A program made the translations under genes and the position numbers. The notes beneath the pieces are model-generated. The model had not been told where the DNA came from, searched no databases, and saw only the letters and a program-made list of their open reading frames with translations. Shown here in pieces: positions 34,646 through 44,100 of a stretch of DNA of 64,000 nt. This DNA comes from Elusimicrobiota bacterium (GTDB lineage Bacteria; Elusimicrobiota; Elusimicrobia; Elusimicrobiales; Elusimicrobiaceae), in assembly GCA_029008615.1 (NCBI GenBank), contig JAQXJI010000002.1, positions 1 through 64,000 of the forward strand, read 5' to 3'. The stretch's first letter is position 1. Every line of letters begins with the position of its first letter.

Positions 34646-35557
34646 TTAGAAACTGCAAGCTTTGGCGTAAAGTTCAAAGCGTTTTTTAAGGTCTTCGGGT
34701 TTTACCTGGGCCAATTTCTTTACGCTGAAACTTTCTATCGCAAAGGAAGCCAAAACCGTTCCGTAAGCCAAAGCTTTTTTAATATGCTTAAGATTGTTCC
34801 AGTTGTTTACGGAAGCCAAATATCCCACAAAACCTCCGCCGAAGGTGTCGCCCGCGCCGGTGGTGTCGATAGGGTCTTCCACCAAGAAAGGCGGCACTTG
34901 GAACATAGCGTCTTTCGTAAGCAGCAAAGCGCCGTTGGGCCCAAGTTTGATTACCACTATTTTAGGCCCCATTTTCAGTATGGTTTTACCCGCTTTTATA
35001 AGATTATACACACCGGTAAGCTGCCTGGCTTCGGCCTCGTTTACAAAAATTATATCCATAGATTTAAGCAGTTTAACCAGCTGGGGCTTATTGTTTTGTA
35101 TCCATAAATTCATTGTGTCGCAGGCGACCAAGCGCGGTTTTTTTACCTGTTTTAAAACGTCCAACTGAAGCTTGGGGGAAATATTTGCCAAGAACAAGGC
35201 CTGCGGGGCTTCGTCTTCTTTTTTTACTACGGGCGCGAAATCCGCAAAAACGTTCAGTTCCGTTGAAAGAGTGGTGGCGTTTTTAAAGTCTTTGTCATAG
35301 GAAGCGGCCCAAGTAAAAGTTTTACCCTCTTTAACTTCTATGCAAGAGGTATCCACTCCGCAATCGTGGAAAGGCTTTATATGTTTTTTGGTAAAATCTT
35401 CTCCGACTACGGCTATAACTTTCGGTTTGGAAAAGAAACTGGCCGCTATTGAAGAATAAGAAGCCGATCCGCCCAAAACATTTTTTACGGAAGATTTGTG
35501 CGTTTTGATATTGTCAAAGGCCATAGAGCCTACTATCAATACCTTGCTCTTTTTCAT
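34646..35557 (-). CDS. PfkB-family carbohydrate/nucleoside kinase
   Basis: 303 aa from the ATG at 35557. N-terminal GSMAFDNIKTHKSSVKNVLG and GGSASYSSIAASFFSKP; C-terminal PfkB signature EDPIDTTGAGDTFGGGFVGY with the catalytic Asp (near 243). It phosphorylates a sugar or nucleoside using ATP; which one is unclear. The start is 1 nt after the stop of the SurA_N gene, so it belongs to the cell-envelope operon, perhaps by chance of transcription. Confidence 0.92.
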   Translation of the reverse strand: MKKSKVLIVGSMAFDNIKTHKSSVKNVLGGSASYSSIAASFFSKPKVIAVVGEDFTKKHIKPFHDCGVDTSCIEVKEGKTFTWAASYDKDFKNATTLSTELNVFADFAPVVKKEDEAPQALFLANISPKLQLDVLKQVKKPRLVACDTMNLWIQNNKPQLVKLLKSMDIIFVNEAEARQLTGVYNLIKAGKTILKMGPKIVVIKLGPNGALLLTKDAMFQVPPFLVEDPIDTTGAGDTFGGGFVGYLASVNNWNNLKHIKKALAYGTVLASFAIESFSVKKLAQVKPEDLKKRFELYAKACSF

Positions 35558-35558
35558 T

Positions 35559-36275
35559 TTAGTCCTTTTTGAAAATCCGTATTTTATTGTCCGCGTTGAT
35601 TTTATCGGAATAAGCCGCAAGCAAATCCTGGGCTTTTAACTGTATCGCCGCCAAAGATAAAGCCGCATTGGCGCTTTCCTCGTCTTTTTTGGAAGTTTTT
35701 TTGCCTTTCTTTTCTTTGGAGAGGGCTTTATCGGATTCTTCTTTCAAAATTTTTTCTTCCTGCGGGGTTACTTTCGCGGCCAAAATCAAAGCGTTTTGAA
35801 ATTTGGAAGCCAGTTTTTCGCGTTTAAGCTGGGCTTCGTATTCCGCCGGGTTCATATGGAACTGATTTCTTACAACCCAAATATAGGCGTCCTTGTTAAA
35901 CCCGCCGCCGACGTTAAAAACCGGCGCGCTTTTTATGGCGTAGCCGATTTCCAAGTCGGAAACGCCGATGCCGAACTGCTGTGCGGCTTGGGCCAAGCTG
36001 AGCTGGCTTATCATTGATTGCAAAACCTGCTGACGCAAATCTTTTTCGGCGTTTTCGTCAAAGTCTTCTTGGTTTCTGGCTTCTTGAGAGAGTAAATCGA
36101 CATTTCTTAAAAAGTCTTTATATTTTATGGATTCGCCGTCCACTTTTGCTATGGCCGCATTGGGGCCGTATTCTTCCATAAAGACGCCCGCACCGACGAA
36201 GCCGAGGCTTCCCACAAAGAATAAAATCGTGATTATTAAAATCGGGTTTTTGTATTTATTGAGAATGGAAATCAT
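35559..36275 (-). CDS. SurA/PpiD N-terminal-like membrane chaperone
   Basis: 238 aa. One N-terminal membrane helix (about 11-32), then the SurA_N-type segment AIAKVDGESIKYKDFLRNVD, DLRQQVLQSMISQLSLAQAA and FNVGGGFNKDAYIWVVRNQF, as in PpiD. The peptidyl-prolyl isomerase domain is absent; a charged Lys-rich stretch (EKKGKKTSKKDEES) fills the C-terminal part. A periplasmic folding helper anchored in the inner membrane is inferred. Follows the bactofilin stop immediately (adjacent bases). Confidence 0.8.
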   Translation of the reverse strand: MISILNKYKNPILIITILFFVGSLGFVGAGVFMEEYGPNAAIAKVDGESIKYKDFLRNVDLLSQEARNQEDFDENAEKDLRQQVLQSMISQLSLAQAAQQFGIGVSDLEIGYAIKSAPVFNVGGGFNKDAYIWVVRNQFHMNPAEYEAQLKREKLASKFQNALILAAKVTPQEEKILKEESDKALSKEKKGKKTSKKDEESANAALSLAAIQLKAQDLLAAYSDKINADNKIRIFKKD

Positions 36276-36734
36276 TTATTTATCTCCTTTTTTATTGTCT
36301 TTTTTTTCCGCTTTGGATTCTTTTTTCGGTTCTTCGGCTTTTTTAGGCTCGTCCGCGGCGATTTCTTCTTCGTCTAAAGAAGCTTCTTCTTCGCCGACGA
36401 CTTGTATCGTCGCGCTGACTTTGGCCCCGCCTTCTATCAATATACTTTTGGAGCGGATATTGCCGGTTATTTTCGCGTCTGAGAGTATTTCCACGCTGTC
36501 GGCCACGATGTCGCCAGTCATTTTGCCGATTATCACTACGCCCTGCGCGGTAATGTCGCCTTTTACCGTGCCGCTTTTGCTTACGGTAACATATTTGGCG
36601 TTGTCGACATTGCCTTCAAGCGCGCCGTCTATTCTCAAAGAACCCTGCAAATCCAAAGTTCCCTGGAACTGGCACTGCTCGCTGATGACGGAGACATATT
36701 CCCCGGCTTTTACGTCTTTACTTAAAAAACCCAT
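36276..36734 (-). CDS. Bactofilin (polymer-forming cytoskeletal protein)
   Basis: 152 aa. The beta-helical DUF583 core of regular six-residue turns: FQGTLDLQGSLRIDGALEGN, AKYVTVSKSGTVKGDITAQG, VVIIGKMTGDIVADSVEI. The C-terminal 45 residues are Lys/Glu-rich and disordered. Bactofilins polymerise without nucleotides and position cell-wall enzymes. The M23 endopeptidase gene 15 nt upstream is its usual partner, and the pair commonly shapes cells. Confidence 0.95.
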   Translation of the reverse strand: MGFLSKDVKAGEYVSVISEQCQFQGTLDLQGSLRIDGALEGNVDNAKYVTVSKSGTVKGDITAQGVVIIGKMTGDIVADSVEILSDAKITGNIRSKSILIEGGAKVSATIQVVGEEEASLDEEEIAADEPKKAEEPKKESKAEKKDNKKGDK

Positions 36735-36749
36735 AACTCCTCCGATATA

Positions 36750-37679
36750 TTAAAAATATGTTCTGGGATTGACCGGCGTTCCGTCTTTCCATACTTCGTA
36801 ATGCAAATGTACGCCCGTTGAACGTCCCGTCGTGCCCATATTAGCTATAAATTGTCCTCTTTTAACTACGTCCCCCGCTTTAACTTTGATGTCGGACAAA
36901 TGTCCGTATAACGTGGAATAACCGAATCCGTGGTCAACAAGCACGGCCTGCCCGTATCCCTGCGCCCAGCCGGCGTGGCGGACTACGCCGTCGGCGGTAA
37001 CTCTTATTTTGGAATTGGGTTTGCCCGCAAAATCCAAACCTTTGTGGAAAGAGGCTATAAAAGTGCCGAAAGGCGAAAGTCTGTATCCGAATCCTGATGT
37101 TATCACCGCGTCCGTCGCCGGTTTTATTGAGGGCGTGGAATCGCTGATGTTCTTTTGATTGGCGTAGAACCAGGCTATTTCCTGGAAACTGGCCAAACGC
37201 TCTTGAGCCATTTCGGTGGTGCGGCTTAAATATTCGTTTATTTGTTTTTCGTCTATTTCCGTAGGGTTCTTTGCAAACACTTCTTTAAAATTGATTTCTT
37301 CCTCTTCCCCGAACGGGCGGTTTATGTGCTTGCCGCCTTTCATTCCGAGCATTTGGCGCATTTGCTCGTCCGTGGTGTGGGACATTTCAATGTACTTTCT
37401 GTTTCTGGAAAGTTCTTCGGCAATCATCGCGAATTTGGTTTTCATTATATTGTTGTCGGCTTTGATTATTTTGCAGTCCACATTCTGCGCCGCGGCAAAT
37501 AAAGCGTAAAGGGTAAGCGCAAGCCAAGACGCCGCGAAAAGCAGCAAAGCCCAAGGATATACGGAAAATTTTATGCCCGCGCCGAAACGCGGCATAAGGA
37601 CTATTTCCATACGCTCAAAAAATAATCGCGATAAAGAAGATTGGCTTTTTCTCACAATCTCCATTTTATCATTTTTCAT
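36750..37679 (-). CDS. M23 (LytM) peptidoglycan endopeptidase
   Basis: 309 aa from the ATG at 37679 (MKNDKMEIV); ATG at 37664 is a close alternative. One membrane helix (near 45-65), a helical stalk, then the LytM domain: SGFGYRLSPFG, FHKGLDFAGKPNSKI (zinc His and Asp), GQAVLVDHGFGYSTLYGHL and HLHYEVWKDG (His-x-His). It cuts peptide cross-bridges in the periplasm. Adjacent to a bactofilin, as in curved and helical cells. Confidence 0.93.
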   Translation of the reverse strand: MKNDKMEIVRKSQSSLSRLFFERMEIVLMPRFGAGIKFSVYPWALLLFAASWLALTLYALFAAAQNVDCKIIKADNNIMKTKFAMIAEELSRNRKYIEMSHTTDEQMRQMLGMKGGKHINRPFGEEEEINFKEVFAKNPTEIDEKQINEYLSRTTEMAQERLASFQEIAWFYANQKNISDSTPSIKPATDAVITSGFGYRLSPFGTFIASFHKGLDFAGKPNSKIRVTADGVVRHAGWAQGYGQAVLVDHGFGYSTLYGHLSDIKVKAGDVVKRGQFIANMGTTGRSTGVHLHYEVWKDGTPVNPRTYF

Positions 37680-37729
37680 TGTTTTTATTACTTTGTTAAT
37701 AAAGTGGTGCAAAAACGTCAAATAAAAAC

Positions 37730-37735
37730 TATAAT
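37730..37735 (+). promoter_or_regulatory. -10 box 6 nt before the thioredoxin-lipoprotein start
   Basis: TATAAT at 37730-37735, then aaattt, then ATG at 37742. No Shine-Dalgarno is visible. This spacing matches that in front of ybaK and bamA and predicts a leaderless transcript. Confidence 0.5.
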
Positions 37736-37741
37736 AAATTT

Positions 37742-38254
37742 ATGAAAAAATTATTAATATTAACTTTTGCTGTATTTGCTTTCGCGGCTTGCGCCAAAGA
37801 AAGCCCCAAACAACAGCCCGCTCCCGCCCCTGCCGCGCAGGAAACGGCGGCCGTATACACTTTGCCTGCTGTTAACGGCGGAGAAGCTTTTGTTTTGAAG
37901 AAAGGCGGTGCGGAGAGGCCGGTTTTGGTCGCTTCTATGGCTGGCTTTTGCGGTTTCTGCAAGAGGATGATTCCTTATATCGACGAGTTGGCCGGCAAGT
38001 ATAAAGGCCAGGAAGTTGACGTAATCATCGCTTTTGTGGATCAGAAATCCGACGATCTTAAAACCCTTGAACCCGTTAAAAACGTGAAGAACGTAAAGGT
38101 ATATTACAACGGTTCCCAGTTTGCGCAGGACAACGGCGTAACCGGTTTCCCCACAATGTTCTTTATCGATGAAAACGGAGAAATGAAGAAATGGGTTGGC
38201 TTTGATCCCGAGTATGTAAAGGCAATGTCCGCCGCAATAGATGAAACTTTATAA
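37742..38254 (+). CDS. Thioredoxin-like lipoprotein
   Basis: 170 aa. Lipobox AFAAC (Cys17), a Pro/Ala-rich linker (ESPKQQPAPAPAAQETAA), and a thioredoxin fold with active site CGFCKR (near 70-73) and cis-Pro loop VTGFPTMFFIDENG. TlpA/ResA-type periplasmic thiol reductant or isomerase anchored by lipid. It could service Cys-rich exported proteins such as the one at 565. Monocistronic, with a strong terminator. Confidence 0.92.
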   Translation: MKKLLILTFAVFAFAACAKESPKQQPAPAPAAQETAAVYTLPAVNGGEAFVLKKGGAERPVLVASMAGFCGFCKRMIPYIDELAGKYKGQEVDVIIAFVDQKSDDLKTLEPVKNVKNVKVYYNGSQFAQDNGVTGFPTMFFIDENGEMKKWVGFDPEYVKAMSAAIDETL

Positions 38255-38280
38255 TAAGTTTTGTTTTCGAAATGATTAAA

Positions 38281-38309
38281 AATCCCCCGTTTAAGCGGGG
38301 GATTTTTTT
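38281..38309. terminator. Bidirectional terminator
   Basis: aatcccccgtttaagcggggg hairpin followed by seven T, between the convergent thioredoxin and SPL-family genes. Confidence 0.9.
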
Positions 38310-38317
38310 GCGTATTT

Positions 38318-39619
38318 TTAAATTTGCAGGTCGGCCTCTTCCATACACAGATAAACATAAGTTTGAGGAAACGCTTTCTTAAGTGCGGGGGCGAGCGTTT
38401 GGTAAACTTCTTTTCGCAGTTCTTTTGGATAACGCATTTTGCCGTCAAAATCCAATAAAAATTCTCCGTCAAGGATTTTATTGCCTTTAAAGCGGCTTTC
38501 TATGCATTTTTTAAGTTCTCTGCTGAACCGTAAAGTGCCTATGCTTATCCAAACTATTGACTCGGCGGGAACCGTATTTTTGATTTCTTCTATAACGCCT
38601 AAATAATTTTCTTTCCAGTTTTCGTGGATAATTACAGGATCAAAATGAAAGGCCGTTTTATACCCGTGTTTTGCGGCTTTTGCCGCCGCCGCCAAACGGT
38701 TTTTTAAAGGTTGGGTAAGCGGTTCTGCGGAGGAGATTATATTTTGCGGGTTCACGCTCCATCCTATTACTATATTCGGCAAAGCTTCAAGCTTGAGCAA
38801 GTTGGCGATATTAGCGCTTTTGGTTTTAAACTCAAAATATTCTTTCCTGCCTTTAAAAAAGTTTACTATGGCCGAGGAATACTCCGTAATATGGTCAAAC
38901 AGCAAAGAATCCGTAAATTCCCCGCTGCCTATGCGTATATGCGGAAAGGGCCCTTTTCTCAGTTTCGCGCCGTTTATTTTGTTTAAAAAATCTTCAATAT
39001 TTGCCGGCAGAACCACGGCGTGCAGGTTCTGGTATTGCTGAAGAAAGCAATAAGAACATTCATAAGCGCAGCCGAAGCCCAAATTTACAAGATTGTATCC
39101 GCAGCAAAAGCAGTTTTTTGTACAGGGGCACGGCTTTATAAAATCAAAATTTTCTTTTATTATTACAAGGTTTTCCTTTCGTTTGGAATAATTCGGGCTG
39201 CCGCAAAAAGTTTTCTTTTCAAGAACTGTAAGCTTTGCTTTCGGGAACAAATTTAAAGCTCTTTTAGCCAAAGGGGAATCCAAAACCTCTTTTTCAATAA
39301 ACAGATTTTTGGGATAAAATTCTTCCTGTTTGATTTCCGCGTCGGGCAGTGCCTGCAAATCCAACTTGGGCAAATAATAACTTGAAGCCGGCGCTTTGCC
39401 GTAACTTAAAGGATATCTTAAAGCCAAGAGGAGTTTTTTTGCCTGCTCGAAATTTTTTATTTTTTCCCCGTTTAAAAGTTGTTTGGGCTCTAAACCGTCT
39501 CTTTTGCATATTTCAAAAATCAGACGGCAAATTTCCCTTTTTTTGTTTATCCCGGCTTCCGGCAAAAGTTCTTCCGCGCGCAGGCGCGAATCTTCTTGAA
39601 GTTTAAGAAAGTCTTTCAT
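38318..39619 (-). CDS. SPL-family radical SAM protein (spore photoproduct lyase-like)
   Basis: 433 aa. Radical SAM cluster motif C-x3-C-x2-C in GFGCAYECSYCFLQQY (near 183-191), preceded by a Cys-rich block KPCPCTKNCFCCGYN typical of the SPL family. Downstream, IRIGSGEFTDSL and KTKSANIANLLKLEALPNIV fit SPL strands. The founder repairs UV photoproducts in spore DNA, but no sporulation genes are seen here, so the lesion or substrate is uncertain. It overlaps the AKR gene by 17 nt and ends the addB-addA unit. Confidence 0.88.
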   Translation of the reverse strand: MKDFLKLQEDSRLRAEELLPEAGINKKREICRLIFEICKRDGLEPKQLLNGEKIKNFEQAKKLLLALRYPLSYGKAPASSYYLPKLDLQALPDAEIKQEEFYPKNLFIEKEVLDSPLAKRALNLFPKAKLTVLEKKTFCGSPNYSKRKENLVIIKENFDFIKPCPCTKNCFCCGYNLVNLGFGCAYECSYCFLQQYQNLHAVVLPANIEDFLNKINGAKLRKGPFPHIRIGSGEFTDSLLFDHITEYSSAIVNFFKGRKEYFEFKTKSANIANLLKLEALPNIVIGWSVNPQNIISSAEPLTQPLKNRLAAAAKAAKHGYKTAFHFDPVIIHENWKENYLGVIEEIKNTVPAESIVWISIGTLRFSRELKKCIESRFKGNKILDGEFLLDFDGKMRYPKELRKEVYQTLAPALKKAFPQTYVYLCMEEADLQI

Positions 39620-40523
39620 TTATATAATCCAAATCCTCTTGTGTGAATTGCCAATTTGCGGCGGAGGCGTTTTCCTCGGCTTGTTTTGCGTTTCTCGCGC
39701 CGAACAGAACAACCGCCCGCGGGCTTTGCGCCAAAACAAAATTAAGCGCGGCCTGGGCTGTCGTCGCTTTATGTTTGTTTGCTGTTTCTTTTAAAACATC
39801 GGCCGCTTTTTGAGATTTTAAAAACGCTTCCCCTTTATAATATCTATAAAAAAAAGATTTGACGCTGCACCTTGGCAGACACGGCTCTTTTTTGTATTTG
39901 CCGCTTAATATGCCGCCGCCAAGCGCGCCGTATGCCATAAAAACGGATTTATTTTCCTCGCAGAATTTGAGGGGGGCTTCGTTTCTTTTTAGTAAGGAAT
40001 ATTCGTTTTGGACGAAGTCCGCTTCGGTTATTTGTTTGGCTCGGAGCAAAAGAGTTTCATCAAAATTACAAAGGCCGAAGGTGCGTATTTTGCCTTCCTT
40101 TTTTAGCTTTTCAAATTCCCCGAAAGTTTCCTCCAAAGGGGTATTTCTGTCGGGCCAATGTATAAGATATATGTCAATATAATCGGTTTGAAGCCTTTTT
40201 AAAGAGTCTTCCGCCTCTTTTCGCACTGCTTTTGCGGAGAGGTCGAAGGAAACCGCCCTTTCCCCGGGTTTTAGGCCGCATTTCGTCGCCAATATAACTT
40301 TATCTCTTCTGCCTTTTAAGGCTTCGCCCGTAAGCAGCTCCGCCCGATAGTTGCCGTAAATCGGTGCGGTGTCTATCAAATTTACGCCTGCGGACAAAGC
40401 CGCGTGTACGGCTTTTATACATTCGCTTTTATCGGCGGGGCCCCAATCCTTGCCCGCGCCCATAGCCCAAGTGCCCAGAGCCAAGCGGGAAAATCTTAAG
40501 TCTTTTTTCTCGGCGTAAAGCAT
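39603..40523 (-). CDS. Aldo/keto reductase
   Basis: 306 aa from the ATG at 40523, overlapping the upstream stop (TAATG); a TTG two codons earlier is less likely. AKR barrel: NLIDTAPIYGNYRAELLTGE (catalytic Asp and Tyr), VILATKCGLKPGE (Lys), DIYLIHWPDRNTPLEET (His), SPRAVVLFGARNAKQAEENA (NADPH site). Reduces a carbonyl compound; substrate unknown. Part of the addB-addA unit. Confidence 0.92.
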   Translation of the reverse strand: MLYAEKKDLRFSRLALGTWAMGAGKDWGPADKSECIKAVHAALSAGVNLIDTAPIYGNYRAELLTGEALKGRRDKVILATKCGLKPGERAVSFDLSAKAVRKEAEDSLKRLQTDYIDIYLIHWPDRNTPLEETFGEFEKLKKEGKIRTFGLCNFDETLLLRAKQITEADFVQNEYSLLKRNEAPLKFCEENKSVFMAYGALGGGILSGKYKKEPCLPRCSVKSFFYRYYKGEAFLKSQKAADVLKETANKHKATTAQAALNFVLAQSPRAVVLFGARNAKQAEENASAANWQFTQEDLDYINERLS

Positions 40524-40885
40524 TACCAAATGCCCGCCGCCAACATAAAGCAGGCGTTATGTACGCGCAAACCTGCTTTAAGGGCTTCCTGCTCGGCGGC
40601 TTTGCTGTAAGCGCCGGGCTGGAACCAAATTGTTTTTACTCCGCTTTCAACTGCCTGTTTTACAGCATTGTCCGCAAGTTCCGGGCGAAGAACGATTATC
40701 ATAGTGTCGGGCTTTTCGGGCAAATCCGCAAGATTGTTATAAATACGGTTTTGTTTATCCTGCGGAATTTTGGGATTTACGCAGTAAGTGTTAAGGCCGT
40801 AATCCTTTATGTCCTTAAATATTTTATACCAATATTTGCTAACGTCGGAAGACGCGCCCATTACCGCGATAATCTGTTTTTCCAT
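40523..40885 (-). CDS. CoA-binding domain protein (YccU-like)
   Basis: 120 aa, a single Rossmann domain. IIAVMGASSDVSKYWYKIF at the N-terminus, TYCVNPKIPQDKQNRIYNNL, and GVKTIWFQPGAYSKAAEQEA in the second half match the small stand-alone CoA-binding family. Cytoplasmic, function unknown. Translationally coupled with the aldo/keto reductase; 17 nt after ybaB. Confidence 0.88.
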   Translation of the reverse strand: MEKQIIAVMGASSDVSKYWYKIFKDIKDYGLNTYCVNPKIPQDKQNRIYNNLADLPEKPDTMIIVLRPELADNAVKQAVESGVKTIWFQPGAYSKAAEQEALKAGLRVHNACFMLAAGIW

Positions 40886-40902
40886 TTTTTGCCCAAGTCC
40901 GT

Positions 40903-41187
40903 TTAAAGGCCCAAATTCGCCAAGCCGCCCATAGCCTGCGCGGCCATTGCTTGGGAATCCCTTACGGCTTTGTTGAAAAGTTCCGCTAAATCTTTTTCCG
41001 CCTCTTCTTTTGAGATGTTTTTCAAATCGGTAAGAACTTTCAGTTCTTTGACCTGCTGAGAGCCGGAAATCGTCATTTCAAAATTTTTTGCCGGGCTTTC
41101 CACTTTTATTACCATTTCGTCCAAGCGTTTTTTGACTTCCGTCATCGTTTTTTTAAGTTCCATTAATTTTTTCAAGTTATCAAACAT
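40903..41187 (-). CDS. YbaB/EbfC-family nucleoid-associated protein
   Basis: 94 aa. Central MTISGSQQVKELKV strand pair flanked by helices, ending AVRDSQAMAAQAMGGLANLG. Binds DNA as a dimer; usually encoded beside dnaX and recR. Here it directly follows addA (adjacent bases), which fits a role around recombination and DNA structure. Confidence 0.9.
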   Translation of the reverse strand: MFDNLKKLMELKKTMTEVKKRLDEMVIKVESPAKNFEMTISGSQQVKELKVLTDLKNISKEEAEKDLAELFNKAVRDSQAMAAQAMGGLANLGL

Positions 41188-44100
41188 TTAATTATCTCCT
41201 AAAAAATAAATTTCATTCGGCCGCAAAAATACCAAAGCTCCTTTTATATTTTTCCCTTTAAAAAGAAGTTTAGCCGCTTTAAGATAAACTTCAATTTGTG
41301 GCAGGTACTTCTCGGCGTTTTGTTTAACTTGCTCTTTATTAATATTATCAGATTTAAACTCCGCTATAAATACATTTCCCCGAGCGTCTTCAAATACGGC
41401 GTCTATTATGCCGTTTGCGTAAAGGCCGGATTGCGGGTCTTTCATACTGAAAGGCAGCTCCGAAGTTTTAAACTTCATTGCCGCCAATTCTTTGAAAGTT
41501 TCGCTTCGCGCAAAACTTTCGGTTATATTTTGCGCGTCGGAAATTTCATTGAAGTTTTTTATCGGGTTTGCACCTTCTTCCGCGGCGGCTTTTGCCGCAT
41601 TTGCCGCTTCTCCTTTAAATAATTGCGTTAATATGCGGTGGCATATCCTGCCCGTAAGCATAGCGGAAATCTGAGCGGGGCCCGGTTCTTCATACCGGTT
41701 GGTTGAGCTGGGCGTAATCGCTTTTTCTTGTAGCGCATTATCGTATTGCTCGCTTCTGCTAAGCCAGGCTTCCCGCCAAAGTTTAAATTTTTCCGGGTTT
41801 TCGCCCGCAAGCGTTTTATCAATTGTTCGGGGCTGCAAATCACTTTCTTTAAAAGGGATATAGACCGCCTCGCATATTCCTCCAAGCAATTCGGCGGGGG
41901 CGTTCTCCCCTGGGTAACATCCCGCTTTAAGCAAAGGTGCGGCCAAAGTTTTTTCTGCGTTTTTTGCGCCCGTTATCAAAAGTTTTTCTTCCGCTCTTGT
42001 AAGTGCTACGTAAAGTATTCGGAGCTCCTCGGCTTTTGCGTGCAAATTATTGGCTTGTTCCAAAAGGGCGTAAGACAAATCTTTTACTTTCCCCAGGCGC
42101 GGCGCGGCCGAAGCGGAAAGCCAGTCGCTCAAAAATTGCGGCTGGGTTTTGTTGCCTTTGTTTTGTTCTTTTGTAATATCGTAAATTATTACCGCCGGGG
42201 ATTGAAGCCCTTTGGATTTATGTATGCTCATAAGTTTTACCGTATCCAAAGATTCTTCGGCCAAAGGCGATTCTCCTTCCTTTTCCATTTCTTTAAAATA
42301 ATGTTCCAAATGGTAGATAAACTGCGGCAAAGTCAAAATCCCGGCGTTTGTAAAACGTCTTGCTACGTCCATAAACTTAGATATGTTCGCCGCGGTCTGT
42401 TCGCTTGCGGAGCATAAAATCTGCATTTCTTTAAAGTGAGTTTCAAATAAAAGATAATTGATAAACTCTTCAAGCGGCATAGTTTGCGCGCGGCGGCAAA
42501 TTTCTTTAAGAGCATTATATTTGGAATTGACGTATTCGTCTTTTGCGTCCGCGTAAATATTAAGCAGTCCGTTTTGGGAGAGGTTTAAAATTTCTTCGTC
42601 TTTTACAAGGCAGAGCGGGCTTCTCAAAATTCCTGTGAGGGCCGTTTTGTCTGCCGGGTTTTGCGCCAATTTTAAAAGATTTAAAATATCTTTAACTTCC
42701 TGCGCCTGATAGAAGTTTTTATTTTCTTCCACGCTGTAACTTATATCCGCGCGTTTAAAAGCGTCAATCAGAACGTCCAGCCCGGTTGCGCTTCTGTAAA
42801 GTACGGCAATGTCTTTATAAGTCATCACTCGTCCTGAGGAAAGCTTCGTTTTAAAAGTGTTTTCTTTTATCCAAGAAGTTATTGCCCCGGCTTGGAACGC
42901 GCGCATATCTTCCGCACTTATTTTGTTTTCGCCCGGGTCGGTTATTATAAGGCTGACGGGTTCGGGCTTATAGGATTTACTGTGGTTTATGGGCACATAT
43001 TGCGGTTGTACGTTTCTTTGTGCGGTTATGGTTCTTTCGCCAAACTTATTTGCGTAAGCCACTATATTTGCCGAACTTCTAAAGTTGCTTTGCAGGAAAC
43101 ATTTTACCGCGCCTTGCCTGAGCATAGCTTCGGTAAAAGTGTCATAAGCGGCTATATCCGCCCCGCGGAAGCGGTAAATGGATTGTTTTGGATCGCCTAC
43201 GATAAATAACTTTCCGGGTTGGAGCGAAACTTCCCGCCAGTCGGAAGCTTGCGTTTTTTCGGCTTCGGCCAGATATAAAAATATTTCGCCCTGTTCGGGG
43301 TCGGTATCCTGAAATTCGTCCAAAAGAATACTGCGGTATTCTTCTTTAAGCGTTTGCCTTATATGCAAATGATTTTTAACTAAATCTCTGGTTTTAAGTA
43401 TCATTTCGTCAAAACTTATAAGGCCGGATTTTTGCAAAGCATCTTTGGCCTTCGGCAGAAAAGGACTCACGGCTTCACTCGCGGTTTGCAGAAGCCGGAT
43501 ATTTTTCATCGAGGCGCTTTCCGCAGTTTGAATTATGTTTTTTGCTTTTTCAAAATCCTCGTCGTCTTTCCAAGCGGCGGGCCTGGACTGGCTTTTGGCT
43601 TCGAAATTTAAATCTTTAAATTCAAGATTATCGTGATAATCGGCCGCATTGTTTAAAATCTCAATCGCCTTTTGCAGATTTTCTTCGAATGCGTTTTTCC
43701 TTTTGCTTTTGTAAATATCCAAAAGCTTTTTCGCCTCCGAAGCCTGCTCGCGCAGAATGCCGGCGATTTTTGTTTTTCTGTGCGCGGGATTGTAATTTTG
43801 AAGAGGGCTTTTTAAAAGCGCGAGCGCAAAATCTTTTATTTCTTCCAAAGAAAAATTTTCAAGCAGAGTTTCCCACTTCTTTCCGTTGGGGGAAGAGTAA
43901 TTTAATTCTTCGTCCAAAAAGGCCGACCATATTTTATCCGTTACGGCGCGGGCGGCCTCGTCGCCGTCGGGCATAATGTCTGGCGGAACTCCGGCTTCTG
44001 CGGGGAAGCGTCTTAACACTTTAAAGCAAAAGCCGTGTATCGTGCTTATCATAGCGCGTTCGGCCAGTTCAAAGTTTTGTTCTATTTCCTTTATCAGTTC

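Noticed and set aside
41746-42417. 223-codon plus-strand frame inside addA
   Set aside because: Antisense to conserved helicase motifs of addA; basic, aromatic-rich composition typical of a shadow frame.
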